From FEN-1139 sp964396375 (GTDB lineage Bacteria; Myxococcota_A; Polyangia; Polyangiales; Polyangiaceae), in the NCBI GenBank assembly GCA_964396375.1, contig CAYNEY010000006.1:93265-157264 (forward strand): a stretch of 64,000 nt of DNA, given 5' to 3'. The notes beneath the pieces are model-generated. The model had not been told where the DNA came from and did not search any database. It saw only the letters and a list, made by a program, of their open reading frames with translations. This document shows, piece after piece, positions 26,568-35,118 of the stretch (positions within the stretch are counted from its first letter, which is position 1; the number at the start of each line of letters is the position of its first letter). The translations under genes and the position numbers were made by a program.

Positions 26568-28307
26568 GTGTCGCGGGACGTGCTAGGAGGAGGGCCTCGG
26601 TTCCCTTCCGCGAATACGCTTCTCCGTTTCTGGATGCGCGTCTCGCTGTCACCAGGTGTCGGTTTGCCATTTCCGCTCCGCCAACTCTCGCTGCTCCTGT
26701 CAGATCGAGTGGGTCATCGAGGACGCGTTGCGTGCGGGGGTAACCGGGAGATCTGGCTTCTGGTGACGGTGGTCGCGGTGGCCTGCCATCTTGGATACCA
26801 CGCGCATGGTATTTGGAGTGGTCAGTTCCAGAACCTGGATGTGGCGGGGATTGTCTACAACGCCCGGCTTCTTCTGAGTGGCCGAGTCCCCTATGTCGAC
26901 TCGGTCGAGATCAAACCTCCTGGTGCATTTTTGATCGTGGCTCCGTGGTTGGCCTGGGCGGGTCTGCGCGGTGTGTGGGTGTTCTCTGTGCTGTGGGGGG
27001 CTGCGACATCGCTGGCTTGTGGTGCGCTCGGCGCGCTGTGTTGGGGCCGTCGACACGGTCCGCGGATAGCCATCCTGCACGCTGCAGGTGCCGCGCTCGC
27101 CGCTGACGGTGACATCAACTACTCGTTTTGGATGACGCTCCCCTTCGTGTTGTCCAGCATCGCCGTGGTGGTGGCGACGCGCGCCCTCGGATCCGTGAGG
27201 CACACGGCCGCCTGGGCCGCCGCCGGCGGGTTTGGAACCTTGGCGCTCTTGGTTCGCCCCTCCGCAGTAACGCTGGTGGGGCTGTTCGTGGCAGGGTTAG
27301 TGTTCACGCCGCGGGCACGGTCGATGCGCGGGCTGGGCGAGCTCTTTCTCGGTGGATTGGCAGGAGGGTTGCTGGTTGCTGGTGCGATTGCGCTGCCGAT
27401 GATCATCAATGGCGATTTGTCGGCGATGGTAAACGGCTATTTGTCGGTGCGTCAGTACGCCAATGATTCGGTGGCAGCGATTGTGAGTGGTGCCGGAGGA
27501 CGTTGGCCAGCGACGCTGAACGGGCTCAGGTGCCTTCCCGACCAACTCCCGGCAGTTCATCTCCTCCTTGCGTTTGGTTTGGTGCCTACTGGTCTCCGGA
27601 ATCGCGAGGATGCGCGCGTTGCGGCACCCTGGGCAGCCTGGGTCTTCGGGGCCATCTGCTTGGTCAGCGTCAGCCTGACGCTCCGCTTCTTCACCCACGA
27701 CAATGCACCATTGTGGTGTGGTTTCGCTCTCTTGATCATGCGACCCAACGGTTTTGTCGCAGTCGTGCTCGACCGGCTTCCCTCGCGCATGCCCTGGGCG
27801 CTTGCGATCTCAGCCTCGCTCGGTCTGCTCGCCGTGCAGAGCGGTTGGCAACGCCTGCGCTGGTTGCAGGGCTACATGCACGACAGTGATCGGCAGGTGG
27901 CGGCGATCTGCGCGGACGCAGCGCCGTTGCTCGCGGCGAGCGATTCGGTGTTGAGCTGGGGGTGGACAGCCTGGGGAGTCTACGAGCATTGTCAACGGTG
28001 GGCACCGGGCCCGGTTTACAAAGACTTGACCACCGTGACGACGCCCAACACCAACACCTGCAATCGTGGCTACGATCCACCGCGCTTCAAGCCGGGTCCC
28101 CTCGCTGACCGTTACCTGGCCGATGTGATCGGACACCGTCCCGGTTTGATTGTGCTCTCCGACTACTATCAGGGACTCGGTGGAGACCCCCTCAATGAAT
28201 GGGGGGAGCTGCGTCGCGTCTTCGACGCCGAGTACGCGGAGTTTCAACGGCGACCCGGATTTCGCGCGCTGCTGCGGCGAGATCTTCGCCCTTCTCCCCC
28301 ACGCTGA
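26568..28307 (+). CDS. Integral membrane glycosyltransferase-like protein (GT-C / ArnT-PMT type)
   Basis: Up to 579 residues, with about ten hydrophobic segments from residue 65 to 440. An extracytoplasmic segment with Asp at about residue 93 followed by VEIKPPG at about 110 matches the acidic and KPP motifs of GT-C enzymes that use polyprenyl-phosphate sugars (ArnT, Pmt). The C-terminal 130 residues form a soluble domain with several Cys and Trp. The acceptor is unknown. The start is uncertain: GTG 26568 gives the full frame, ATG 26634 is an alternative, and the first membrane segment starts later than both. It follows ftsZ by 120 bp and converges with the kinase gene. Confidence 0.65.
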   Translation: MSRDVLGGGPRFPSANTLLRFWMRVSLSPGVGLPFPLRQLSLLLSDRVGHRGRVACGGNREIWLLVTVVAVACHLGYHAHGIWSGQFQNLDVAGIVYNARLLLSGRVPYVDSVEIKPPGAFLIVAPWLAWAGLRGVWVFSVLWGAATSLACGALGALCWGRRHGPRIAILHAAGAALAADGDINYSFWMTLPFVLSSIAVVVATRALGSVRHTAAWAAAGGFGTLALLVRPSAVTLVGLFVAGLVFTPRARSMRGLGELFLGGLAGGLLVAGAIALPMIINGDLSAMVNGYLSVRQYANDSVAAIVSGAGGRWPATLNGLRCLPDQLPAVHLLLAFGLVPTGLRNREDARVAAPWAAWVFGAICLVSVSLTLRFFTHDNAPLWCGFALLIMRPNGFVAVVLDRLPSRMPWALAISASLGLLAVQSGWQRLRWLQGYMHDSDRQVAAICADAAPLLAASDSVLSWGWTAWGVYEHCQRWAPGPVYKDLTTVTTPNTNTCNRGYDPPRFKPGPLADRYLADVIGHRPGLIVLSDYYQGLGGDPLNEWGELRRVFDAEYAEFQRRPGFRALLRRDLRPSPPR

Positions 28308-28328
28308 TGCGCGGGGAGAGACCGAATG

Positions 28329-29999
28329 CTAGCGGGTTCGGCTCTTGGTTTGCCGTCGCGTGTACCAAGAGGTACCGGCAGCAACGAATAGTGAGAAGAG
28401 TGCTGCTGGTCCGGCATAGGCGGCGTGCAGGTGACCGGCGGGGGCGCGCAGCACCGCTGACTCGACCAGGCCAATCAGCAAGATGAGCAGCCCGTGCACC
28501 GAGAGTCCTACAATCAGACTCGTCCGTGCACGGCGAGCCAAGGCGAGACTGGTCACTGTGTTGCCCCACACGCGCTGATCGAGGTAGCGGATCCAGAGTG
28601 CGAGCGGGGTCAGCATGCCCAGCAAGACCGCGAGCAGCGTGAGAAGTGCCTCGGAGTGCGTGAGCCGTCCGGTCATCCCGCGGCTGTAGCGGAGTAGCTC
28701 GGTGACGGTGGTCACGAGGATGGCGATGATCCACAGAAATCCGAAGGCGGTCACCACGACAAGGATCGGGCGGGCCCGGCGGATCTCGCGCTCCGTCTGC
28801 CGAGCGTACTCCGTCTTTACCGCCTTGTCGCGAGAACTCGAGGACTTCTGTGCGGCTTGGATAGCGGCTGGCGGAATCGAAGGAACCGGCCCCTCCAGGG
28901 GATCGGTGGGGCCGTCGAGTTGAGCGAGTTCTGCCTCCAACTCCGCCATGGTGGTGTGTCGCTCGGACGGATCGCGCGCCATCGCGCGCTGAATGAGGAG
29001 CTCAAGGGGTTCCGGCACGTCTGGATTATGTGCTCGAGGGCGGAGGGGATCCTCGGTTAGTACCTGAGTGAGGACCATCGCTCCATCATCGCCATCGTAG
29101 GGCTTGTGACCGGTCACGGCGCGGTACAGGATCCCTCCGAGCGCGTAGATATCGGTGCGATGGTCCACGTCCTCACCGCGGGCTTGCTCGGGCGACATGT
29201 AAGACGGAGTTCCCATGACCATCCCGGTGCGCGTGAGCTTCGCGGAACCGTGGTCTTGCTTGGAAATCCCGAAGTCGATCACCTTGACCTTGGGGGCCGC
29301 CAAATCACCAACCAAGAAAACGTTCTCGGGCTTCATGTCCCGATGCACGATGCCCTGGGCGTGGGCGGCTCCGAGTGCTCGACAGAGCTGGCGCACGATT
29401 CGGATCGCTGCGGGCAGTGGCAGCACTCCGAGCCGATCGAGGAGCGCTCCCAGCTCCTCCCCGTCGAGGTATTCGGATACGATGAAGGGACGACCGTCTG
29501 GGAGATGCTGCACATCCACCACATCCACCACATTGGGATGGGCAATCGTGCTCGCAGACTCGGCTTCACGCTCGAAGCGTGCGAGTACGTCCAAGTGGCG
29601 CGCCAGCTCGTCGTGCAGCACCTTGACCGCGAACCGCTTGTTGGTCAGCCTTGTGTGTCGCGCTTCGTAGACTCGCCCCATGCCGCCCTCTCCCAGCACG
29701 CGCGTGAGGTGATAGGAGCCTCCCACCACCGCGCCAAGCAAGGGATCCTCGTCAGTGACTTCTTCGAGAAGGGTCGCGTCTCGTGGGCAGACCCTGAAGT
29801 CCTTGGGGTAGCGGGCGCGGCATTCGGGGCAGCGCTTCGCGAGTGGACCCTGGGAAGCCGTCTCGCGGATAGAACTCCGAGGCATATGGATCGACTCGGA
29901 GGAGCTGGCTATGAACGTCTCCGCACGGCTCAACGCCTCGGTATCGCTCGTCGCAGGGGACGGAGGCGTGGTGTCGGGCAGTCCGGGCTTCGAGACCAT
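28329..29999 (-). CDS. Membrane Ser/Thr protein kinase with N-terminal zinc-ribbon-like motif
   Basis: Encodes 556 residues. A Cys motif (CPEC at 57-60 with CPRD at 71-74) precedes a Hanks-type kinase domain (about 95-370): Gly loop GEGGMGRVYEA (103-113), catalytic Lys126, HRDMKPEN (219-226), DFG (242-244) and MSPEQ. All catalytic residues are present. A linker leads to about four membrane helices (about 410-545) with little extracytoplasmic sequence, so the kinase probably senses through its membrane domain or the Cys motif. The gene is divergent from frr, with the PP2C phosphatase beyond. The substrate is unknown; the FHA protein at 50.6 kb is one candidate partner. Confidence 0.88.
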   Translation of the reverse strand: MVSKPGLPDTTPPSPATSDTEALSRAETFIASSSESIHMPRSSIRETASQGPLAKRCPECRARYPKDFRVCPRDATLLEEVTDEDPLLGAVVGGSYHLTRVLGEGGMGRVYEARHTRLTNKRFAVKVLHDELARHLDVLARFEREAESASTIAHPNVVDVVDVQHLPDGRPFIVSEYLDGEELGALLDRLGVLPLPAAIRIVRQLCRALGAAHAQGIVHRDMKPENVFLVGDLAAPKVKVIDFGISKQDHGSAKLTRTGMVMGTPSYMSPEQARGEDVDHRTDIYALGGILYRAVTGHKPYDGDDGAMVLTQVLTEDPLRPRAHNPDVPEPLELLIQRAMARDPSERHTTMAELEAELAQLDGPTDPLEGPVPSIPPAAIQAAQKSSSSRDKAVKTEYARQTEREIRRARPILVVVTAFGFLWIIAILVTTVTELLRYSRGMTGRLTHSEALLTLLAVLLGMLTPLALWIRYLDQRVWGNTVTSLALARRARTSLIVGLSVHGLLILLIGLVESAVLRAPAGHLHAAYAGPAALFSLFVAAGTSWYTRRQTKSRTR

Positions 30000-30140
30000 C
30001 GGCCCCGAACACTAGCGCTTGGGTGCACCCACGGCGATGGGAAGTCGCGCCCGGTTCGCGGGCCAATCCAGAGGATCGCTTCCGCATTCTCCGACAGGGC
30101 CTCGGGGTGATATACGAAGGACTGTTGCGAGGATTTGACC

Positions 30141-30698
30141 ATGATTGACGACGTGATCAAGGAGCTCAGGGATTCGGCTCAGAAGGCGCAGGACGCGCTC
30201 AAGCGTGATTTCAGTCGCCTCCGAACTGGCCGCGCTCATGCCGGTATGCTCGACGGCATTCGAGTAGACTACTACGGCCAGATGACGCCGATTGCGCAGA
30301 TGGCTACCGTGAGCGTGCCCGAGCCCCGCCTCCTCACGGTGAAGTTATGGGACAAGTCGAAGGTGCAGGCACTCGACAAGGCGATTCGGGAAAGTGATCT
30401 AGGTCTGAATCCTCAGGTTGACGGAGATCTCTTGCGCATTCCAATCCCACCGCTCAGCGAGCAGCGACGGCGCGAGTTGGTGAAAGTTGCGAAGAAGCAG
30501 GGTGAGGAGTGCAAGATTGCGATCCGCAAGGTCCGTCACGACGCGTTGGACATGCTGTCCGAGCTGAAGGATTCTGGTGAGGTGAGCGAGGATGATGTAG
30601 AGCGCGGGAAGAAGAAGGTAGAGGATGCGGTTGCGGCTGCCGTGCATGCCGTGGACCAGATCGTCGACCAGAAGGAAAAGGACATCTTGAGCGTCTAG
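30141..30698 (+). CDS. frr: Ribosome recycling factor Frr
   Basis: Encodes 185 residues, exactly the family length. ATG 30141 has GCGAGGA about 7 nt upstream. Conserved segments: F...RTGRAHAGMLDGIRVDYYG, VPEPRLLTVKLWDKS, LNPQVDGDLLRIPIPPLSEQRRRELVK, and a C-terminal long-helix region with DVERGKKKVED. It forms the L-shaped RRF that splits post-termination ribosomes with EF-G. Unusually, pyrH and tsf are not next to it; neighbours are a kinase gene and a PP2C gene. Confidence 0.97.
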   Translation: MIDDVIKELRDSAQKAQDALKRDFSRLRTGRAHAGMLDGIRVDYYGQMTPIAQMATVSVPEPRLLTVKLWDKSKVQALDKAIRESDLGLNPQVDGDLLRIPIPPLSEQRRRELVKVAKKQGEECKIAIRKVRHDALDMLSELKDSGEVSEDDVERGKKKVEDAVAAAVHAVDQIVDQKEKDILSV

Positions 30699-30884
30699 AG
30701 GGTGCCATGTGAGCGCGGCTGGAGCTGGGCCGCGGGTCGAGCCCAATCGCGTGGCCCCATCGGTCCAGACCAGACGGGCCTCAGACTGCGAATTCGGTCT
30801 GCCGACTTGACACCGCTGGCCCTTCCCCGCGACAATCGTCCTCTCGATGCCGAACGCGCTGCCACCTACCGCGACGAAGGTCAT

Positions 30885-31781
30885 ATGACCACGATTTGGC
30901 GAGCAACCGCAGCGGGACTGACTGACGTCGGACTCCAACGTGACCACAACGAGGACAGTCTCGTGATTGTGGGGGAGCAGGGACCGTTCGTAGTTGCGGA
31001 CGGAATGGGTGGACATCGGGCTGGTGATGTTGCCAGCAAGCTGGCCATCGAGGCGATCAGCGAGTTCTTTGGTAACCTTGCAACCACTCCTGCCGAGCCC
31101 TTGATGGACCAGCGGTACTCGTTGGAGGAAAACCGCCTGTTGGCGAGCATTCGCCTGGCCAACAGTCGGATCCTTGAGCGAAGCCAGTCACAACGCGAGC
31201 TTCAGGGCATGGGAACCACGGTGGTCTGCGCGCTCTTCTGCCCAGAAGACGGCCGTATGGCGCTCGGGCATGTCGGCGATAGCCGCGCCTATCGGTTCCG
31301 CGACGGCTACATCACCCAGATGACCCGCGATCACTCGTTGTTCAACGACTACCTGATGGCCATGCCGGACCTCTCCGAGGACCAACGCAGTGAGCTGCCG
31401 CGCAACGTCATCACGCGAGCCTTGGGCATGCAGGACGACATCGCCATCGATCTGCAGACAGATCAGGTTCATGCTGGAGATACCTATGTCCTGTGCTCGG
31501 ATGGGTTGAGCGGTATGGTGGATGACGAGGAGATGGCCCAGATTCTCGGGCAGACCGAGGATCTGGTGGAGTCATGCCGTCTTCTGGTGCGCCGGGCGAA
31601 CGAGAACGGCGGCGAAGACAACGTTACGGCGGTTCTGGTGCGCGTCGAGTGCGTGGAACTTGAGACGGGTCGCAGGCTGGATCCGGCCGAGGGAGCGCAG
31701 AATCGCACGATGCCGTCTGCTCCGGCTGCGCCCGAGGCGGACGAGACCCCGTCCATCGGCCCGGTCACCATCCGTCCTTGA
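30885..31781 (+). CDS. PP2C-type Ser/Thr protein phosphatase
   Basis: Encodes 298 residues. The chosen ATG (30885) directly precedes the domain and has GAAGG just upstream. PP2C (PPM) motifs are all visible: DVGLQRDHNEDS, VVADGMGGHRAGD, GHVGDSRAYRF, TRDHSLFNDYL, NVITRALGM, LCSDGLSGMV and GGEDNVTAVLVRV, including the metal-binding aspartates. A short Pro/Ala tail follows. It is soluble and probably reverses phosphorylation by Hanks-type kinases; the kinase at 28.3-30.0 kb lies just beyond frr. A longer frame reaching back to 30702 has no support. Confidence 0.93.
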   Translation: MTTIWRATAAGLTDVGLQRDHNEDSLVIVGEQGPFVVADGMGGHRAGDVASKLAIEAISEFFGNLATTPAEPLMDQRYSLEENRLLASIRLANSRILERSQSQRELQGMGTTVVCALFCPEDGRMALGHVGDSRAYRFRDGYITQMTRDHSLFNDYLMAMPDLSEDQRSELPRNVITRALGMQDDIAIDLQTDQVHAGDTYVLCSDGLSGMVDDEEMAQILGQTEDLVESCRLLVRRANENGGEDNVTAVLVRVECVELETGRRLDPAEGAQNRTMPSAPAAPEADETPSIGPVTIRP

Positions 31782-31838
31782 GTTGCGTGCGGTTTCCATA
31801 GGCTCCCGCTCACCGAAGAGCGAGGTTGATGGACAGCA

Positions 31839-31954
31839 GAGGAAGCAGGCGTTTTCCGGTCGTGGTGCTCTAGCCAACGGGGAGCTCGATACGACAATGG
31901 AGGAAGCAGGCGTTTTCCGGTCGTGGTGCTCTAGCCAACGGGGAGCTCGATACG
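31839..31954. repeat. 61-bp tandem repeat (two visible units, broken by assembly gap)
   Basis: Unit 1 is 31839-31899. Unit 2 starts at 31900 and is identical for the 55 bases visible before the N run. Each begins GAGGAAGCAGGCG and ends GATACGACAATG. After the gap the sequence resumes with ACAATG, the end of a unit, then diverges. The period of 61 is not a multiple of three, so the array is not a coding repeat. The true copy number is unknown because the gap replaces part of the array. Confidence 0.9.
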
Positions 31955-32054
31955 NNNNNNNNNNNNNNNNNNNNNNNNNNNNNNNNNNNNNNNNNNNNNN
32001 NNNNNNNNNNNNNNNNNNNNNNNNNNNNNNNNNNNNNNNNNNNNNNNNNNNNNN
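31955..32054. other. Assembly gap (100 N)
   Basis: Exactly 100 N, the usual placeholder for a gap of unknown size. It lies inside the 61-bp tandem repeat, which explains the assembly failure. Additional repeat units or a gene could be hidden here. Confidence 0.95.
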
Positions 32055-32057
32055 ACA

Positions 32058-32083
32058 ATGGAGGAAGCCCCAGCTTCCTCCAT
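32058..32083. terminator. Perfect 11-bp stem-loop at the end of the 61-bp repeat array
   Basis: ATGGAGGAAGC (32058-32068) pairs perfectly with GCTTCCTCCAT (32073-32083) around a CCCA loop. The left arm is the same sequence that starts each repeat unit; the right arm occurs only here. No long T run follows on either strand, so the terminator role for the flanking convergent genes (PP2C and the lipoprotein) is an inference. Confidence 0.5.
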
Positions 32084-32125
32084 CAAGGTTGTCCATCCTA
32101 CTCAGGTTCGATGGAACGATTTCGG

Positions 32126-32683
32126 CTATTCGCCGCAGCTCTTGAAGACGAAGAACCCGCTCGCTTGACACCAGATCCCAGTCTGCCCGGAGTTGGAGAA
32201 TTTCGGACAGGAGAACCCCGCCCAGATCGCCCCGCTCTCCACAGTAAGGCTGCCCTGATTGACATAGAACGTGCAGGGAACGTCGGCGGGTGAGGCTAGC
32301 GAAATGGCCATCACCGAATCGAACATGTTTGCGGTTCCTGTGCCAGTTCCGCCGGGGGTCACTTCACCCGTCACGCCAAAGGACTGCCTTCCCTGCTTGA
32401 CGCTGCCACTGAAGCTGTAGCTTCCGCTCCCCGTCACCGTACACCGCACATCCGCGCCATCGTCACCGTCCACCAGAGTGTCACCGGATGATGTGGCGTC
32501 AGGTGGCGCCCCGAAAATGGTCACGTGAGGAGGGAGACTGCAGGCAGAGCCCGGATCGGGATTGATGGGGGCACCGATACTCACCGTCGCGGCCGCTTCG
32601 GCTGGAGGTGGGACAGGATCGCCGCAACCGAGCAGCGCAACCGAGCACACGATCAGCGTGCCCGAAAATTCGTATCGCAACAT
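32126..32683 (-). CDS. Putative lipoprotein of unknown function
   Basis: Encodes 185 residues from ATG 32683, with GGAG 9 nt upstream; an in-frame ATG at 32746 would add 21 residues before the signal and is rejected. The leader LIVCSVALLGC ends in a good lipobox (LLGC), so the mature protein is a lipoprotein. The rest is Gly/Ser/Thr-rich, of beta type, with about six Cys that may form disulfides outside the cytoplasm. I do not recognise the family. It is convergent with the PP2C gene across the tandem repeat and downstream of tRNA-His on the same strand. Confidence 0.7.
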   Translation of the reverse strand: MLRYEFSGTLIVCSVALLGCGDPVPPPAEAAATVSIGAPINPDPGSACSLPPHVTIFGAPPDATSSGDTLVDGDDGADVRCTVTGSGSYSFSGSVKQGRQSFGVTGEVTPGGTGTGTANMFDSVMAISLASPADVPCTFYVNQGSLTVESGAIWAGFSCPKFSNSGQTGIWCQASGFFVFKSCGE

Positions 32684-32798
32684 CCTCAGATTCTCCACCT
32701 GCGCCTCCCGATTCAACTTCGCATGAACTGACCAGGCTACGGTCACACCGAAGTTGTAGCCGATCGGTTACCACAAAGGCAAAGGGTCAATGATGATC

Positions 32799-32874
32799 TG
32801 GGGTGAGTGACGGGGCTTGAACCCGCGACAACCGGAGCCACAGTCCAGTGCTCTACCACTGAGCTACACCCACC
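32799..32874 (-). tRNA. tRNA-His (anticodon GTG)
   Basis: On the minus strand the cloverleaf is complete. The acceptor stem GTGGGTG pairs with CACTCAC, with the extra 5' G (position -1) facing C73, the hallmark of tRNA-His. The D-arm begins TAGCTCAGTGG, the anticodon loop is CTGTGGC (anticodon GTG), and the T-arm is GCGGG-TTCAAGC-CCCGT. The CCA end is encoded in the DNA (32799-32801). Confidence 0.95.
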
Positions 32875-33208
32875 AGACGCCTCCTGCGCCCCAAAATCTG
32901 GCGCGCATGGGAGAGCGGCCATTTAGCAAGGGAGCTCGGTCATCGCAACCTCCCCAACGTAGATTTGGGGAGAAACGGCTCGCTGTGCGCCAAGGACGAG
33001 AAAAACTCCTGGCCGGCCTAGGTTGTCAGAATGGCGATGGGCTTTGTTCATTGGCTGGGAGGCCCAAGTGCCAGCATTCACCCTGGGCAGGGGAAGTCAC
33101 AGCAAGCCGAATGGCTGTGAAGCTCGGGACCTGGTCCGAAGGGCCTTTCAACGTGGTAAGAGGCGCTCCCAGGGCGCTCTCGGCAGCACCCTAATCCAGA
33201 AGGTGTGT
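32875..33208. other. Intergenic region between tRNA-His and the HEAT-repeat gene
   Basis: Holds the candidate tRNA promoter (32920-32948) and a perfect 8-bp stem-loop at 32950-32972 (CTCCCCAA/TTGGGGAG, 7-nt loop). No convincing ORF; open frames here are read across the tRNA. The stretch 32980-33208 shows nothing recognisable apart from the ribosome-binding site of the next gene. Confidence 0.6.
32920..32948 (-). promoter_or_regulatory. Candidate sigma70 promoter for tRNA-His
   Basis: On the minus strand TTGCGA (32948-32943) and TAAATG (32925-32920) are separated by 17 bp. The predicted transcription start is about 40 nt before the mature tRNA 5' end. Four of six bases match the consensus in each hexamer. 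Confidence 0.45.
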
Positions 33209-33946
33209 ATGGGACTGTTCGATTTCTTTCGGAAGAAGGCCGCGTTACCCAGTCGCCCCCAGACGCGGGAGATTGCCCGTCTCGAGCGGTTGGTGTCAAA
33301 CAAGCTCTCGCAGAACTTTGACCGGCAGGAAGCCATCGATCAGTTGGGAAAGATCGGTACCGGAGAAGCTGCCGCCGTTCTGCTCAAACGTTTCAATTGG
33401 CACCTCGATCCCTCGATCACCGATCATGAGGAGAAGGCAGCGGCGGTGGACGGGATCGTCAACGCGGGTGAGGCTGCGCTCGAGCCGATTCGAGACTACT
33501 GTCGTCGCGCCGAGAGTCTGACCTGGCCGCTCAAGGCACTGGAACGTATCGTCAAGCCTGAGCAGTTCGTCGAGGAGCTGTTGATGATCCTCGATCAATT
33601 CGATACCGAGTACACCCGCAATCCTGAGCCCAAAGTACAGCTGCTGGACGAACTCGTGAAGTACCCCTCAGAGCTGGTGCGAATCGCGGTCGAACCATTT
33701 CTCGAGGACGCAAGCGAGCCGGTCCGCTTCGCGGCGGTAGGTACTGTGGTGGCGATGGACCAGGCGGAAGGTGTGATCAGTCTGGTTCAGACCTTGCTGG
33801 CGGAGGAGTCGCTGCGGGTCAGAAATCGCATCTTGAGTTCGCTGGCGGACAAGGGATGGTCGATCCCAAGCGAGCAGGTCGGGATGCTTTCAGCCATCCT
33901 GCCGCCTGACTTCGAACTGACAGATGGCGTGATACGGCGGCGCTGA
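33209..33946 (+). CDS. HEAT-repeat protein of unknown role
   Basis: Encodes 245 residues starting MGLFDFFRKK (ATG 33209, GAAGG 6 nt upstream). The body is alpha-helical with three to four HEAT/armadillo-like pairs, seen in RQEAIDQLGKIGTGEAAAVLLKRF, SEPVRFAAVGTVVAMD and ESLRVRNRILSSLADKGW. It has no signal peptide or membrane segment, so it is cytoplasmic, probably a protein-interaction scaffold. The N-terminal GLFDFF patch is often membrane- or partner-binding in such proteins; here this is inference only. It stands alone, with tRNA-His upstream. Confidence 0.8.
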   Translation: MGLFDFFRKKAALPSRPQTREIARLERLVSNKLSQNFDRQEAIDQLGKIGTGEAAAVLLKRFNWHLDPSITDHEEKAAAVDGIVNAGEAALEPIRDYCRRAESLTWPLKALERIVKPEQFVEELLMILDQFDTEYTRNPEPKVQLLDELVKYPSELVRIAVEPFLEDASEPVRFAAVGTVVAMDQAEGVISLVQTLLAEESLRVRNRILSSLADKGWSIPSEQVGMLSAILPPDFELTDGVIRRR

Positions 33947-34125
33947 GCCACCTATCACTCCACGAGTCACCGATTCGGATTTCGCAGAGTGGAAGCCCAA
34001 AAGGGCTCCGCGGCTGTCGTGGTCAAGACTATGGCGCCGCTCGTGAGGTGAGGCACCGCGCGTGGATGTCGGAGGCCATGCTTCTTGCGACGGCGTGGTA
34101 AACCACAGGGTTCATCCGTCTCGAG

Positions 34126-34172
34126 CCACAAAATAGCTGAGGCCTTCTGGGCACCATGCCTAGAAGGCCTCA
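34126..34172 (-). terminator. Intrinsic terminator after the beta-barrel gene pair
   Basis: A perfect 11-bp stem (34138-34148 with 34162-34172, TGAGGCCTTCT/AGAAGGCCTCA) has a 13-nt loop. On the minus strand it is followed by GCTATTTTGTGG. It starts 30 bp after the stop of the 34202-35089 gene and ends the two-gene transcript. Confidence 0.8.
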
Positions 34173-34201
34173 AGGAGGCAGGGAGGAATCGGACCGTCGT
34201 A

Positions 34202-35089
34202 CTACTCACTCATGCGAAGCTCAAAGGGGAAGAAGATGCTGTAACTGACTGTTACCAGCTGATTGAACTTGAACTGCCGATCTTCTTCGCTGATGGCCAA
34301 GTCAGGGAAGTCCTTGTCCGGGCCACCGCCCGCCGTATCGAAGCCGGCCGTATTGCGACTGAAGGGGATGGCTCGCCAGTCGACTGCCAGGCCGCCCCAC
34401 TCGTGCGTGAAGAAGCTCAGGCCTAAGCCAAACATCGGAGCGAAGGCGGTTCGCGCCTTCATCGTGTAACCGTTGGCGCCGGTACACTCCATGCCGTCAC
34501 AGTCTGCCCGCTCCTTGGTACCGACGAAGGCCGGCCCCAAGAACAAGTGCAGATCCGTGTCAGCATAAAGACTGTTCGCAACGTTGATCTTGCCGCGGAA
34601 CGGGATGACGGTGAGTTGCGGGGCCGCCACCCAGTTCAACTGAGCCACCTGGTCCCGGAGATCCGGACCCATGTTGATGGCGGTCAAACGACAATCCAAC
34701 GACGCCTCTACCTCACCTTGGCAATTGCGGGCGGCATTCGTGTCCTGGATGTGCTCAGTAAGCGCAGCCGGCATCCGAACCGCCCCGAAACCGCCCCACA
34801 CTCCGATCGCCAGCCAATCGAAGAGGTTGTAGTTCAGCTTGGCCCCAATCAGGATCGTGCGCTGATACTCGTCGAGCAGTGTGAAGCTGACAGCAGGAGC
34901 AAGCTCGAAGCGACCTTCGCGGTACAGCCGAAGCTTGCGTACCGCAGGAGCGCCTGCCAGCGGGCCAGTCATCAAGATTTCCTGAGCGCCCACCTCAGCA
35001 ACAATGCCGAGATAGGCTCCCACGCCGACTGCCAGAGCTGTCAGGCGTCGCAAAGTTGCCGATACGTTTCTGGTACTGGTTGTGGCCAT
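34202..35089 (-). CDS. Outer-membrane beta-barrel protein, GltB/GltA-like
   Basis: Encodes 295 residues. A signal peptide (about 1-37: Arg-rich start, LTALAVGVGAYLGIVAEVGAQ) is followed by a beta-barrel-type sequence with amphipathic strands such as RFELAPAVSFTLLDEYQRTILIGAKLNYNLFDWLAIGVWGG. It resembles the myxobacterial outer-membrane beta-barrel family that includes GltA/GltB and NfsA/NfsB; this is from memory of the family. ATG 35089 has an ACGAGG site 10 nt upstream; ATG 35119, which overlaps the upstream gene's stop (TGATG), is an alternative. It forms a two-gene unit with the barrel gene before it. Confidence 0.72.
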   Translation of the reverse strand: MATTSTRNVSATLRRLTALAVGVGAYLGIVAEVGAQEILMTGPLAGAPAVRKLRLYREGRFELAPAVSFTLLDEYQRTILIGAKLNYNLFDWLAIGVWGGFGAVRMPAALTEHIQDTNAARNCQGEVEASLDCRLTAINMGPDLRDQVAQLNWVAAPQLTVIPFRGKINVANSLYADTDLHLFLGPAFVGTKERADCDGMECTGANGYTMKARTAFAPMFGLGLSFFTHEWGGLAVDWRAIPFSRNTAGFDTAGGGPDKDFPDLAISEEDRQFKFNQLVTVSYSIFFPFELRMSE

Positions 35090-35118
35090 CGGTGTCTGAC
35101 CTCGTCTGGTGCTCGACA

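Noticed and set aside
23572..26670. Minus-strand open frames of 499 and 531 codons opposite ftsA and ftsZ
   Set aside because: Both mirror conserved genes and have His/Arg-rich composition typical of antisense reading; no recognisable domain.
31839..32083. CRISPR array
   Set aside because: The repeats are contiguous 61-bp units with no unique spacers, and there are no cas genes.
32817..33194. 125-codon plus-strand open frame over tRNA-His
   Set aside because: It reads through the tRNA gene and overlaps no ribosome-binding site; a chance frame.
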